Shown here in pieces: positions 18,929-26,470 of a DNA stretch of 50,240 nucleotides. The translations under genes and the position numbers were made by a program. Origin of the DNA: an uncultured Aequorivita sp. (lineage in GTDB: Bacteria; Bacteroidota; Bacteroidia; Flavobacteriales; Flavobacteriaceae); the NCBI GenBank assembly GCA_937125455.1, contig CAKZLK010000012.1, positions 1 to 50,240 of the forward strand. The letters are read 5' to 3'. Numbering within the stretch: position 1 is the first letter of the stretch; each line of letters opens with the position of its first letter. The notes under the pieces were generated by a model. The model saw nothing but the letters and a program-made list of their open reading frames with translations, did no database searches and was not told where the DNA came from.

Positions 18929-20887
18929 TTAAAGTACCCTGTTCAACTTATTGGAAAGTACTTTTTTAAGACTAATGTAATCTACAATTTCCTGTAATCC
19001 CGTTTCTTTTTCAGGATTGTCCTCTTCCTTCATTGCATTGGAAAGTTCGTTTATTTTCTGAGAAACCAAATGTCTACGAAGGTTTAGTATGGTTTCACTA
19101 ACCATTTGCGCGACTGTATGCTCTTTTTCCTTGACATATATCTCCTTTCTTTCCCAATTGCTAAGAGAATACCTTTCTTCTTCCATCAAAATATGTGTAA
19201 CCGAAGACGCCATTTCGGGTTCTAATTCATTGATAAAAGTTTCAGCTTTAGCTTCAGGGTTTTGGTTGAATCGGTTAACTACTTCAAAATATAACTCTTT
19301 AAATTCTGGATTCATAAATTCAATTTCATCTTCCTGAAGATCGAGATAAATTTTTTCGAAGACGCGCGACTTGTGAATTTCAGGCTTTAATGAAATCTCT
19401 CCTTTTTCATCGGCTTCCAAAATTAATTCTTCGAAATCTTCTTCAATGTTGCCATAGAGAAGAAGTAACTCAATAATTTTCTGTTCCAACTGAAACTGGA
19501 CATCTACCTTTTCTACTTTTTTCTCCGAAGGAACAACTTGAAAAGCTTCTTGAGGAACAGCAGCTTTTTTGGAAGCATCTTTTCTTTCCTTTTGAAAGAT
19601 CTGTGCGAGGGTATTGAAGAGCACTTGTTCTGAAATGTCCATGATGCGAGAACATTCCTTTATATAAACTTCGCGCTGAATTACGTCTGGAATTTTGGCG
19701 ATACTGTTAACCATATCGTGTATGGTCTCAGACTTTTTTATAGGATCGTTCTTGGCTTCATTGGCAAGCAAGGAAGCCTTAAAAGTTATAAAGTCTTTTG
19801 CGTTTTCTTCAAGATATAGCGTGAGTTCTTCCAAAGAATTTTTACGGGAAAAGCTGTCTGGATCTTCGCCTTCGGGAAAGGTGCAGATTTTCACGTTCAT
19901 GCCTTGTTCCAAGATCAAATCAATTCCTCTTAAAGAGGCTCGAAGGCCCGCAGCATCACCATCAAAAAGAACAGTAATGTTTTTGGTAAGGCGGTTAATA
20001 AGCCTAATTTGTTCTGAGGTTAAGGCGGTTCCTGATGATGAAACTACGTTATGAATTCCTGTTTGGTAAAACTGGATGACATCCGTATAACCTTCTACCA
20101 GATAACAATTGTCTTCTTTAGCAATGCTTTGTTTTGCTAGGAAGATTCCATAAAGTACTTTGCTTTTGTGATATATGTCACTCTCGGGAGAGTTTAGGTA
20201 TTTTGCAGCTTTCTTATCGCTGGTTAAAATACGCCCACCGAAGCCGAGGGTGCGCCCGCTCATACTTAAAATAGGAAACATTACCCGTCCCTTGAAGCGG
20301 TCAAACTGTTTTTCTTCTTTTACAATGGAAAGTCCTGTTTTTTCAAGGAAAGCTAGCTTGTAACCTTTTTTGATAGCGTGGCTGGTGAATGCATCCCAGG
20401 AATCGGGCGAATAGCCCAGCTCAAACTTTTTTATTGTTTCTTCAGTGAATCCTCTTTCTTTGAAATAGGAAAGGCCGATTGCTTTGCCTTCTTCGGTTTT
20501 TAGCAAGGTACTGTGGAAATAATCTTTCGCGAATTCACTTACCAGATAAAGACTTTCGCGCTCGTTGGCTTGCTCTTTGTCTTCAGGGGTTTGTTCGGTT
20601 TCCTCTACTTCTATTCCGTATTTTTTAGCCAGGTATTTTATCGCTTCGGGATAGGTGAAGTGTTCATGTTCCATCAGGAAAGCGACAACATTTCCGCCTT
20701 TGCCACTACTAAAATCTTTCCATATCTGTTTTACTGGACTAACCATAAAACTTGGGGAGCGCTCGTCCGTAAATGGACTGAGACCTTTATAGTTGCTTCC
20801 GGATTTTTTCAACTGTACAAAATCACCAATGACCTCCTCTACTCGGGCGGTTTCAAAAACGTTGTCTATGGTGGTTTTGGAAATCAG
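18929..20887 (-). CDS. dnaG: DNA primase DnaG, probable CTG start
   Basis: Primase that makes RNA primers at the replication fork, about 652 residues. The Toprim core is intact (LVEGYTDVIQ and VLFDGDAAGLRA), and the C-terminal helicase-interacting part is present. The family-typical N terminus (ISKTTIDNVFETARVEEVIGDFVQL) is encoded upstream of any ATG. It is directly preceded by CTG at 20885-20887, where homologues have Met, and no in-frame ATG lies upstream; a TTG at 20812 would delete the conserved start. Thus CTG, or possibly the next codon ATT, is the likely initiator. The zinc-finger region reads SPFTDE and DFSSGKGG where CHC2 primases have CPFH and CFGC, so the zinc ligands are missing. 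Confidence 0.93.
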   Translation of the reverse strand: MISKTTIDNVFETARVEEVIGDFVQLKKSGSNYKGLSPFTDERSPSFMVSPVKQIWKDFSSGKGGNVVAFLMEHEHFTYPEAIKYLAKKYGIEVEETEQTPEDKEQANERESLYLVSEFAKDYFHSTLLKTEEGKAIGLSYFKERGFTEETIKKFELGYSPDSWDAFTSHAIKKGYKLAFLEKTGLSIVKEEKQFDRFKGRVMFPILSMSGRTLGFGGRILTSDKKAAKYLNSPESDIYHKSKVLYGIFLAKQSIAKEDNCYLVEGYTDVIQFYQTGIHNVVSSSGTALTSEQIRLINRLTKNITVLFDGDAAGLRASLRGIDLILEQGMNVKICTFPEGEDPDSFSRKNSLEELTLYLEENAKDFITFKASLLANEAKNDPIKKSETIHDMVNSIAKIPDVIQREVYIKECSRIMDISEQVLFNTLAQIFQKERKDASKKAAVPQEAFQVVPSEKKVEKVDVQFQLEQKIIELLLLYGNIEEDFEELILEADEKGEISLKPEIHKSRVFEKIYLDLQEDEIEFMNPEFKELYFEVVNRFNQNPEAKAETFINELEPEMASSVTHILMEEERYSLSNWERKEIYVKEKEHTVAQMVSETILNLRRHLVSQKINELSNAMKEEDNPEKETGLQEIVDYISLKKVLSNKLNRVL

Positions 20888-21144
20888 ATTTTTGAAATTT
20901 TGGATTGTTAGTTTTTGGATTTGTAAAAATAAGGATTTCTTTATTGCTGAATGTTTAAACTTTGAAGTTTAAAATAGGGTTAACTATTTTAGATTTTGGT
21001 TTTCAGTTGCGCATTTTTTTTTACAAAACAATGATTGTCATCCTAAAGTGAAGTTAAGCTACTTTAAGAGGTACATTTTAGAAATAAAAATCTCACGGAA
21101 CGCTGTTTAAAAGGTTTGTGAAATAATTGGAGAAGTTTTGTTAA
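20888..21144. other. Intergenic region upstream of dnaG with a 20-bp palindrome
   Basis: No gene is supported here. The main feature is a perfect inverted repeat, TTTAAACTTTGAAGTTTAAA (20954-20973, arms of 9 bp around TG), 67 bp upstream of the proposed dnaG start. It could be an operator or a hairpin in the 5' region of dnaG; it lacks a T tract in either direction and so is a poor terminator. Confidence 0.4.
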
Positions 21145-21531
21145 CTAACTAATTCTGGAGAGCTTTAATACCTTTTCAATTTCTATGTTGCAGGTGATAG
21201 AGTGAGTGTCATCTAGGATTAAATTTACGGGTACGTTTTTCAGGGAAACACTCTGATTGCTTCCATAACGATGGATGTAGTGCTTTTTGAAGTTTTTTAT
21301 GACATTGTCATCTGCTATTTCTATTTGTTCGAGAGAGTCGAAACTTTTGTTAAGTGTTTCGTAGTCATGAGCGTTGATGGTTTTGCTTCTGGAAAGGTCT
21401 AGAGAGATGAAATAATGTTTATCATCTATGTCCTTAACATAACAACTATCTGAAATTAGGGAGGGAATGTGTAAACCTTTGCTTAGCTGTATTTTTAGCT
21501 TTAGGTTTTGCTTGCGGAGGTCTCTTTTCAT
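21145..21531 (-). CDS. Hypothetical protein, 128 residues
   Basis: Not recognised. The ATG at 21531 opens a 128-residue frame with no signal peptide or membrane segment. The first 20 residues are strongly basic (MKRDLRKQNLKLKIQLSKG), followed by mixed beta-like sequence with acidic patches. The C-terminal half, from about VSLKNVPVNLILDDTHSITCNIEIEKVL, looks like a beta-rich segment. Codon use resembles the neighbours. It stands alone, transcribed toward dnaG, behind the terminator of the sigma-factor module. A small cytoplasmic protein is likely; no function can be assigned. Confidence 0.7.
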   Translation of the reverse strand: MKRDLRKQNLKLKIQLSKGLHIPSLISDSCYVKDIDDKHYFISLDLSRSKTINAHDYETLNKSFDSLEQIEIADDNVIKNFKKHYIHRYGSNQSVSLKNVPVNLILDDTHSITCNIEIEKVLKLSRIS

Positions 21532-21588
21532 AGTTTAAAAATTATGATGTTGAAACGCTCAGTTTTTGTCTTTTATAAAAGTAATAAA

Positions 21589-21626
21589 AAAACCTGTGCG
21601 GATTTTAAAAATTCCATACAGGTTTT
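21589..21626 (-). terminator. Terminator of the ECF sigma / beta-barrel operon
   Basis: Arms AAAACCTGT (21589-21597) and ACAGGTTTT (21618-21626) enclose a second near-palindrome in the loop. On the minus strand the stem is followed by a run of seven T. It lies 29 bp past the stop of the beta-barrel gene. Confidence 0.75.
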
Positions 21627-21654
21627 AAACAACGAAAAATGAAAGGGTTTATGG

Positions 21655-22725
21655 CTAATCTACATCAAAGCGCAAGCCTAGAGAAACATTGCGCTGTTCT
21701 ACAGGATTGTTTTTGAAAATTGTGTTAAGGTCATACTTGGCGTAAACCGCCACGCCTTGCCATCCAATGTAAGCACTAAGGCCGTATATAAACTTGTTTG
21801 TATTATAGTCTGCTTTTAGTTTTAGTTTCTGGTCCTCACCGTCTTCTTCAAATTTTAGTTTTTGACGTGACCCAAGGTTAATACCTACATACCCGCCCAA
21901 ACCTAGCTTTATTTGATTTTCTGTATTATAACGGAAGTAATCGTCATGATCTTCTTTTTTCGAAGGACCAAACTCAAAGTGGATTGGCACTACCAGATTG
22001 TCCATTCGGAATTTTGATTTGTCAAGGTTTAGCGGGTAGGTTTGTAGTTCAGTCTGTTCTCCAGTATCCACATAAAAACGGTTATCTGTTGGCTTAAGGC
22101 CATTAAACTGAAATGAAACCCCATACTTAACCCGCAACCAATTTGTGTTTTGGAACACACGGGTTTTCCAAGCCCAGCCAAGCTCTGCAAAACGGCTTCC
22201 TGCCACTTTGAAATCTGAATCTTGCAAGGATTCGCCTTTTGTGATAACATTATTCAACCCAAAAGCGAATACCAAGTCTGAAGTTGTGCGACGGTCATAT
22301 TTACGTTTTTTGTCCTTTGGTCCAATATAGAGAACGTTGTCATTCTCATTGTCCTTACCGCTGGAACCAATGCGAATTACCATGCCATTATCGCCGTCTT
22401 CTTCAACACTTCCGTTACGTTTTAGCAGTGCTACTTTATTATCAATAATTGCAAGACGGTTTTCAATATTGAGCGCATGTCTTTCGGCAGCTTCTTGTTT
22501 TAAGATTTCAGCCTCTCCATCTGTAATGGCTTGATTCTCGAAACGGGCATTGATATTTTCGACATCCTTTTTTAAAGCTTCTTTTTCTTCCTGGATTATT
22601 TTTTCTTTTAGCTCCGTAAGCTGCGTTATGGATGCCTGGGCATCGTGATCAGCTTCCTGTGCCTTTGCGAACATTGTCGTAAAGAGCCATAAAGAAAGGG
22701 CAATAGTGATTGTGATTAATTTCAT
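21655..22725 (-). CDS. Secreted coiled-coil / outer-membrane beta-barrel protein
   Basis: 356 residues. A Sec signal peptide (about 1-22, ending MFAKAQ) is followed by a Glu/Lys-rich helical region (about 30-105) predicted to form a coiled coil. A Gly/Asp/Asn linker then leads to a C-terminal half with alternating hydrophobic strands, such as RVKYGVSFQFNGL, IKLGLGGYVGINLG, FIYGLSAYIGWQGVAVYAKYDL and the terminal VSLGLRFDVD, which resembles a small outer-membrane barrel of the PorT/OmpW-like type. It follows the sigma and anti-sigma-like genes on the same strand with a 54-bp gap and may be their main output. Exact function is unknown. Confidence 0.75.
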   Translation of the reverse strand: MKLITITIALSLWLFTTMFAKAQEADHDAQASITQLTELKEKIIQEEKEALKKDVENINARFENQAITDGEAEILKQEAAERHALNIENRLAIIDNKVALLKRNGSVEEDGDNGMVIRIGSSGKDNENDNVLYIGPKDKKRKYDRRTTSDLVFAFGLNNVITKGESLQDSDFKVAGSRFAELGWAWKTRVFQNTNWLRVKYGVSFQFNGLKPTDNRFYVDTGEQTELQTYPLNLDKSKFRMDNLVVPIHFEFGPSKKEDHDDYFRYNTENQIKLGLGGYVGINLGSRQKLKFEEDGEDQKLKLKADYNTNKFIYGLSAYIGWQGVAVYAKYDLNTIFKNNPVEQRNVSLGLRFDVD

Positions 22726-22779
22726 AACTGTTCGATTTTTGATTAATGAATGATGATTTATTGATAATTTTTTTAATTA

Positions 22780-23571
22780 TTAGTCATTACGCTCCGTAAC
22801 CGCGGTACGTACTTTTTGAAAACCTTCGCCAAGGGCGTCGAAGACTTTGTCTCGGAAGCTTTTTTCTAGCTCCCACTCTACATCCTGTAGCAGTGCAGTG
22901 GCATCTACTTTTGGATTGTTAAGGATTCGTTGGGTCTGTATTTCCTGTCTGGCGTTGTTCAGCAATTCTTCTACATCGGTTGCATTTACTTCAGTACTAT
23001 TTTCTTGAAGTTTTTTTACCGATGCTACTACTTCGTCTATTTTTTGATTAAAAAGTTTGTCTTCCGCTTTAGTTTGCTCTTTTACTGTTTCTAGAGATTG
23101 TTGCTTTTCTTTAATAGTGACTTTGGCGATAGCTTCTTTATTTTCGGCTTTTTTGTCTATTTCAGATTTTTTATGGGGAAGCGGTTTAAGTGAATTCAAT
23201 TTTTGCGATTTCCCCTCATCGCTTTTCGATTTTATAACTTCAACTTTTTCTGAATTGCCTTCTTCAGTTACAATTTCATTAGTTTCAGAATTGTTCGGAA
23301 TTATCTCGGGTTGTTTTTCCAGAATATTTTTCTCTGTGTTTATTTCAACAAAATTATTGTTTGCCTCTGGTTTATTTCTGCTAAAGAAAACTGATGCCAA
23401 AATTAAGATCCCAATAAAACTTGCGGCAACATAATACCACAATACCGTTTTCTTTTTGGGCTGTGTTGCGTCTAGCTTTGATTCTAGTTTATTCCAAGCG
23501 TCTGCGGAAGGTTTTAGCTCCCTCGCTTCTAGTTTTTCACGAATGTTATCTTCTAGTTTATAGGGTGCCAT
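22780..23571 (-). CDS. Membrane anti-sigma-like protein
   Basis: 263 residues with one membrane segment at about 43-64 (VLWYYVAASFIGILILASVFF). The cytoplasmic N-terminal part (YKLEDNIREKLEARELKPSADAWNKLESKL) resembles N-terminal regions of proteins encoded beside ECF sigma factors in Bacteroidota. The periplasmic part is long, highly charged and rich in Glu, Lys and Asn, with probable coiled coil. The start overlaps the sigma-factor gene by 14 bp, which supports co-translation and a regulatory link. The anti-sigma role is inferred from topology and neighbourhood; no canonical zinc anti-sigma motif (HxxxCxxC) is present. Confidence 0.7.
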   Translation of the reverse strand: MAPYKLEDNIREKLEARELKPSADAWNKLESKLDATQPKKKTVLWYYVAASFIGILILASVFFSRNKPEANNNFVEINTEKNILEKQPEIIPNNSETNEIVTEEGNSEKVEVIKSKSDEGKSQKLNSLKPLPHKKSEIDKKAENKEAIAKVTIKEKQQSLETVKEQTKAEDKLFNQKIDEVVASVKKLQENSTEVNATDVEELLNNARQEIQTQRILNNPKVDATALLQDVEWELEKSFRDKVFDALGEGFQKVRTAVTERND

Positions 23572-24124
23572 AACTTAAATTGTTTTGTTGTTTGACCATG
23601 TTTTGAAGCATTTTTCGTGCTTTGAACAATTGTGTTTTTGAGGTATTTTCACTTATTTTAAGCAACTCCCCTATTTCACTATGTTTGTAACCTTCCACCG
23701 CATAAAGCACAAAAACTGTTTTGTATCCGTCGGGCAGGCTATCTATCATTTTTTGTATGTCAGCCTCTTCCAGCTCGGTTTCAATGTGGGTGGAATGTTC
23801 GGTTGTGTTTTCTATTTCGGTTTCGGAAATGAAATGTAATTTTTTGTCTTTCCGAAGTTGTGAAATACTTTCGTTAACCATTATCCTGCGTATCCAACCT
23901 TCAAAACTTCCTTCGTTTTTGAAGTCTTTTAAATGCGTAAACATTTTAAAAAAACCGGAAAGCATTACCTCTTCCGCCAAATCATTATTTTTTAAATACT
24001 GCCTACATACGCCCAGCATTTTTGGGGAAAACATTTCAAACAACTGATGCTGAGCCCGTCGATCGCCAGCAGAAGCCCTATCAATTAATTTTGAATAATT
24101 TTTATGTAATGATATAATCTTCAC
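23558..24124 (-). CDS. ECF-family RNA polymerase sigma factor
   Basis: 188 residues with sigma region 2 (AEEVMLSGFFKMFTHLKDFKNEGSFEGWIRRIMVNESISQLRK) and region 4 (LPDGYKTVFVLYAVEGYKHSEIGELLKISENTSKTQLFKARKML), separated by a short acidic linker. The start is GTG (24122-24124): no in-frame ATG lies upstream before a stop codon, and the sequence that follows, KIISLHKNYSKLIDRASAGD, is where such proteins begin. It overlaps the anti-sigma-like gene by 14 bp and heads the three-gene module. Confidence 0.93.
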   Translation of the reverse strand: MKIISLHKNYSKLIDRASAGDRRAQHQLFEMFSPKMLGVCRQYLKNNDLAEEVMLSGFFKMFTHLKDFKNEGSFEGWIRRIMVNESISQLRKDKKLHFISETEIENTTEHSTHIETELEEADIQKMIDSLPDGYKTVFVLYAVEGYKHSEIGELLKISENTSKTQLFKARKMLQNMVKQQNNLSYGTL

Positions 24125-24237
24125 GCAAGCTTTGTTATTTGTGCTTCTATTTTAATAGACGCAGGTTTTTACAGAATGGTTGTCTGAAGGTAGAAAAAGA
24201 TTTTGGGAATGTAGTTTTTTGGATGGAGGAAGCAATC

Positions 24238-25215
24238 TTACTTTTTCCTATCAATCACGTAATTTACCATCAGCTCCAAAGATTCTTTGTAGGGTGAAGC
24301 AGGATAGGTTTCTATAAGTTGCAGCGCTTCTTGTTGGTATTCCTTCATTTTAGTAACAGCATAATTCAGACCGCCGTTTTCTTTCACAAAGCTGATGACT
24401 TCCTTAACACGTTGTTTGTCTCTATTGTGATTTTTAATTGAATTGATAATCCATTTTTTTTCTTCAGAAGTAGAATTGTTCAGGGCATGTATTAAAGGTA
24501 GCGTCATTTTTTGTTCCTTTATATCGATACCAGTAGGTTTACCAATATGCTCGCTTCCGTAATCAAAAAGGTCATCTTTTATTTGAAAGGCGGTTCCAAT
24601 AAGTTCACCAAACTTGCGCATTTTTTCAACTTCATCATCTGGCGCCATTACAGATCGTGCACCCATAGCACAACAGGCCGCTATTAAAGTTGCCGTTTTT
24701 TGGCGAATTATTTCAAAATATATTTCTTCAGTAATATCGAGCTTTCGAGCTTTTTCAATTTGAAGCAATTCGCCTTCGCTCATTTCGCGAACGGCTACCG
24801 AGATTATTTTCAGCAGGTCAAAATCGTCATTATCTATAGAGAGTAACAGTCCTTTGGAAAGCAAATAGTCACCCACTAGCACGGCTATTTTATTTTTCCA
24901 CAGTGCGTTTATGGAGAAGAAGCCACGGCGTCGGTTACTGTCGTCTACCACATCATCGTGAACCAAAGTTGCAGTATGTATAAGCTCGATGACTGAAGCC
25001 CCACGATAAGTACGTTCGTTTACTTCGCCATTATTGGTCATTTTCGCAATGAGAAAAACGAACATTGGGCGCATCTGTTTTCCTTTTCGATTTACAACGT
25101 AATGGGTTATTCTATTTAGAAGGGAAACATTTGAAGACATGGAAGCCGTGAACTTTTTTTCAAAAAGCTCCATTTCTTTCTCAATTGGAAGTTTGATACG
25201 TGAAACTATCTTCAT
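24238..25215 (-). CDS. Polyprenyl diphosphate synthase
   Basis: Trans-isoprenyl diphosphate synthase that elongates an allylic diphosphate with IPP, 325 residues. The first Asp-rich motif is DDVVDD (in LVHDDVVDDSNRRRG) and the second is DDLFD (in QIKDDLFDYGSEHIGKPTGID); the GKQMRP segment also fits. The presence of only small residues before the first motif suggests a long-chain product, probably the side chain of menaquinone, as expected for an octaprenyl/heptaprenyl synthase, but chain length cannot be fixed here. A TATCTTTG -7 element lies at 25223-25230, only 8 bp upstream of the ATG. Confidence 0.92.
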   Translation of the reverse strand: MKIVSRIKLPIEKEMELFEKKFTASMSSNVSLLNRITHYVVNRKGKQMRPMFVFLIAKMTNNGEVNERTYRGASVIELIHTATLVHDDVVDDSNRRRGFFSINALWKNKIAVLVGDYLLSKGLLLSIDNDDFDLLKIISVAVREMSEGELLQIEKARKLDITEEIYFEIIRQKTATLIAACCAMGARSVMAPDDEVEKMRKFGELIGTAFQIKDDLFDYGSEHIGKPTGIDIKEQKMTLPLIHALNNSTSEEKKWIINSIKNHNRDKQRVKEVISFVKENGGLNYAVTKMKEYQQEALQLIETYPASPYKESLELMVNYVIDRKK

Positions 25216-25222
25216 AAAGGTT

Positions 25223-25230
25223 CAAAGATA
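25223..25230 (-). promoter_or_regulatory. Candidate -7 element of the polyprenyl synthase gene
   Basis: On the minus strand this reads TATCTTTG, a perfect TAnnTTTG match. It ends 8 bp before the start codon, so transcription would begin almost at the ATG. No -33 TTG is evident. Confidence 0.4.
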
Positions 25231-25359
25231 GTTAAATTTGAGTGATGGATTTGAACGTGATACTTTATATAATCTACCAAAATTGGTTGCTTAAAACTTC
25301 CTTTAACAAAATTTTAGTAGCTTGGATTATTTTCCAAAAAGCAAAAAGCGCAAATAAAG

Positions 25360-25524
25360 ATGGGCTTTAAACAGAAATCCTTAAAAAGCTTGTTAATACT
25401 TGTGGAGAAAATAATGCAACTAGACAAACTTTTCAGAATATCCAAAAGGGCGTTAAAATTCCCCGTAGCCATTAAAAACAAAGGGGTAAATTATATTTTT
25501 GAAGGAAATATTTTTAATTCCTAA
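25360..25524 (+). CDS. Possible small basic protein, 54 residues
   Basis: An ATG at 25360 opens 54 codons ending at TAA 25522-25524, 12 bp before the T9SS cargo gene. The peptide (start MGFKQKSLKSLLILVEKIM) is Lys-rich and without a membrane segment or known motif. It covers the only good -7 element (TATTTTTG, 25494-25501) for the next gene, so it may be a chance frame in a control region. The rest of the roughly 320-bp gap holds nothing recognisable. Confidence 0.25.
   Translation: MGFKQKSLKSLLILVEKIMQLDKLFRISKRALKFPVAIKNKGVNYIFEGNIFNS
25494..25501 (+). promoter_or_regulatory. Candidate -7 element of the T9SS anchor-J protein gene
   Basis: TATTTTTG matches TAnnTTTG and lies 35 bp upstream of the ATG at 25537. 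No -33 TTG is visible at the usual spacing. Confidence 0.4.
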
Positions 25525-25536
25525 TTACTATTTACA

Positions 25537-26421
25537 ATGAAAAAAATTACTTTATTGGCCGCATTATTTGCTGGCTTTGCTCTGAATGCACAAGTTACTA
25601 TCTGGGAAGATGGTTTTGAAAGTTATGACGATTTTGCATTTAACCCTATCGGAAATTATACACAGATAGATAATGATGGTGATCCGACTTATATAATCGA
25701 TGGAACTACTTTTGACAACCAAGGTTATACAGGTACTGCTATTGTTTTTAATCCATCAATGACCACTCCAACTTCGGTGGGAACTGACTTTGACACAAGA
25801 ACTGGAGATAAAGGATTGTATATGTTTGCCGCTGATGGGTCTGTAAGTGGAACTCCACAAAATGATGACTATATCATTACACCTCAAATTGATTTGACGG
25901 GGGCTAGCGGTTCTACTTTTAGCTTTTGGGCTAAATCTGTTACTGACCAATACGGTTTAGAAAAAATAGAAGTTTTATTATCTACTACAGGAACAGCTGA
26001 GGGAGATTTTACAGAGGTTTTATCAAATGGTGTAGAAGAAGTGCCAATTGACTTTACTGAATATTCTTATGATCTTTCAGCTTATGATGGAATGCCAGTT
26101 TATATTGCTATTCACTACGTTACTTCAGATGCTTTTGTTCTTCAAATGGATGATTTTTCAGTTACCGCTTCAACTTTAGGAGTTTCTGACCAAAATTTTG
26201 AAGATTTCAACTATTTTGTAGCAAATAATCAACTGAACCTTTCTGCAAACACTTCAATGGAAAAAGTTGCTCTTTACAATATGTTGGGCCAGCAAGTAGT
26301 TTCTCAAAAACTAACTAGCACTAACGAAACTGTTAGTCTTTCTGGATTACAGTCTGGAGTGTACATTGTTACCGTTTCTATTGACGGTGCTAGCAAATCT
26401 TTTAAAGTAGTAAAAAACTAA
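25537..26421 (+). CDS. Secreted choice-of-anchor J protein with T9SS type A sorting domain
   Basis: Exported protein of 294 residues. A Sec signal peptide (1-18, KKITLLAALFAGFALNAQ) is followed by a jelly-roll-like region (about 20-210; WEDGFESYDDF, GDKGLYMFAADGSVSG, NDDYIITPQIDL, FWAKSVTD) typical of choice-of-anchor J/MAM-like domains. The last 75 residues form a T9SS type A domain, with EKVALYNMLGQQV, LSGLQSGVYIVTV and the basic end SFKVVKN. It should be secreted across the outer membrane by the type IX system and released or attached at the surface. The ligand or substrate is unknown. A bidirectional terminator follows. Confidence 0.9.
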   Translation: MKKITLLAALFAGFALNAQVTIWEDGFESYDDFAFNPIGNYTQIDNDGDPTYIIDGTTFDNQGYTGTAIVFNPSMTTPTSVGTDFDTRTGDKGLYMFAADGSVSGTPQNDDYIITPQIDLTGASGSTFSFWAKSVTDQYGLEKIEVLLSTTGTAEGDFTEVLSNGVEEVPIDFTEYSYDLSAYDGMPVYIAIHYVTSDAFVLQMDDFSVTASTLGVSDQNFEDFNYFVANNQLNLSANTSMEKVALYNMLGQQVVSQKLTSTNETVSLSGLQSGVYIVTVSIDGASKSFKVVKN

Positions 26422-26442
26422 TTTACATTCTATATTAAATTG

Positions 26443-26469
26443 AAAAGAGCGGCCAAAAGCCGCTCTTTT
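26443..26469. terminator. Bidirectional terminator between T9SS protein and rlmN
   Basis: Perfect 11-bp stem AAAAGAGCGGC / GCCGCTCTTTT with loop CAAAA, followed by T runs in both directions. It lies between two convergent genes and can serve both. Confidence 0.93.
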
Positions 26470-26470
26470 T

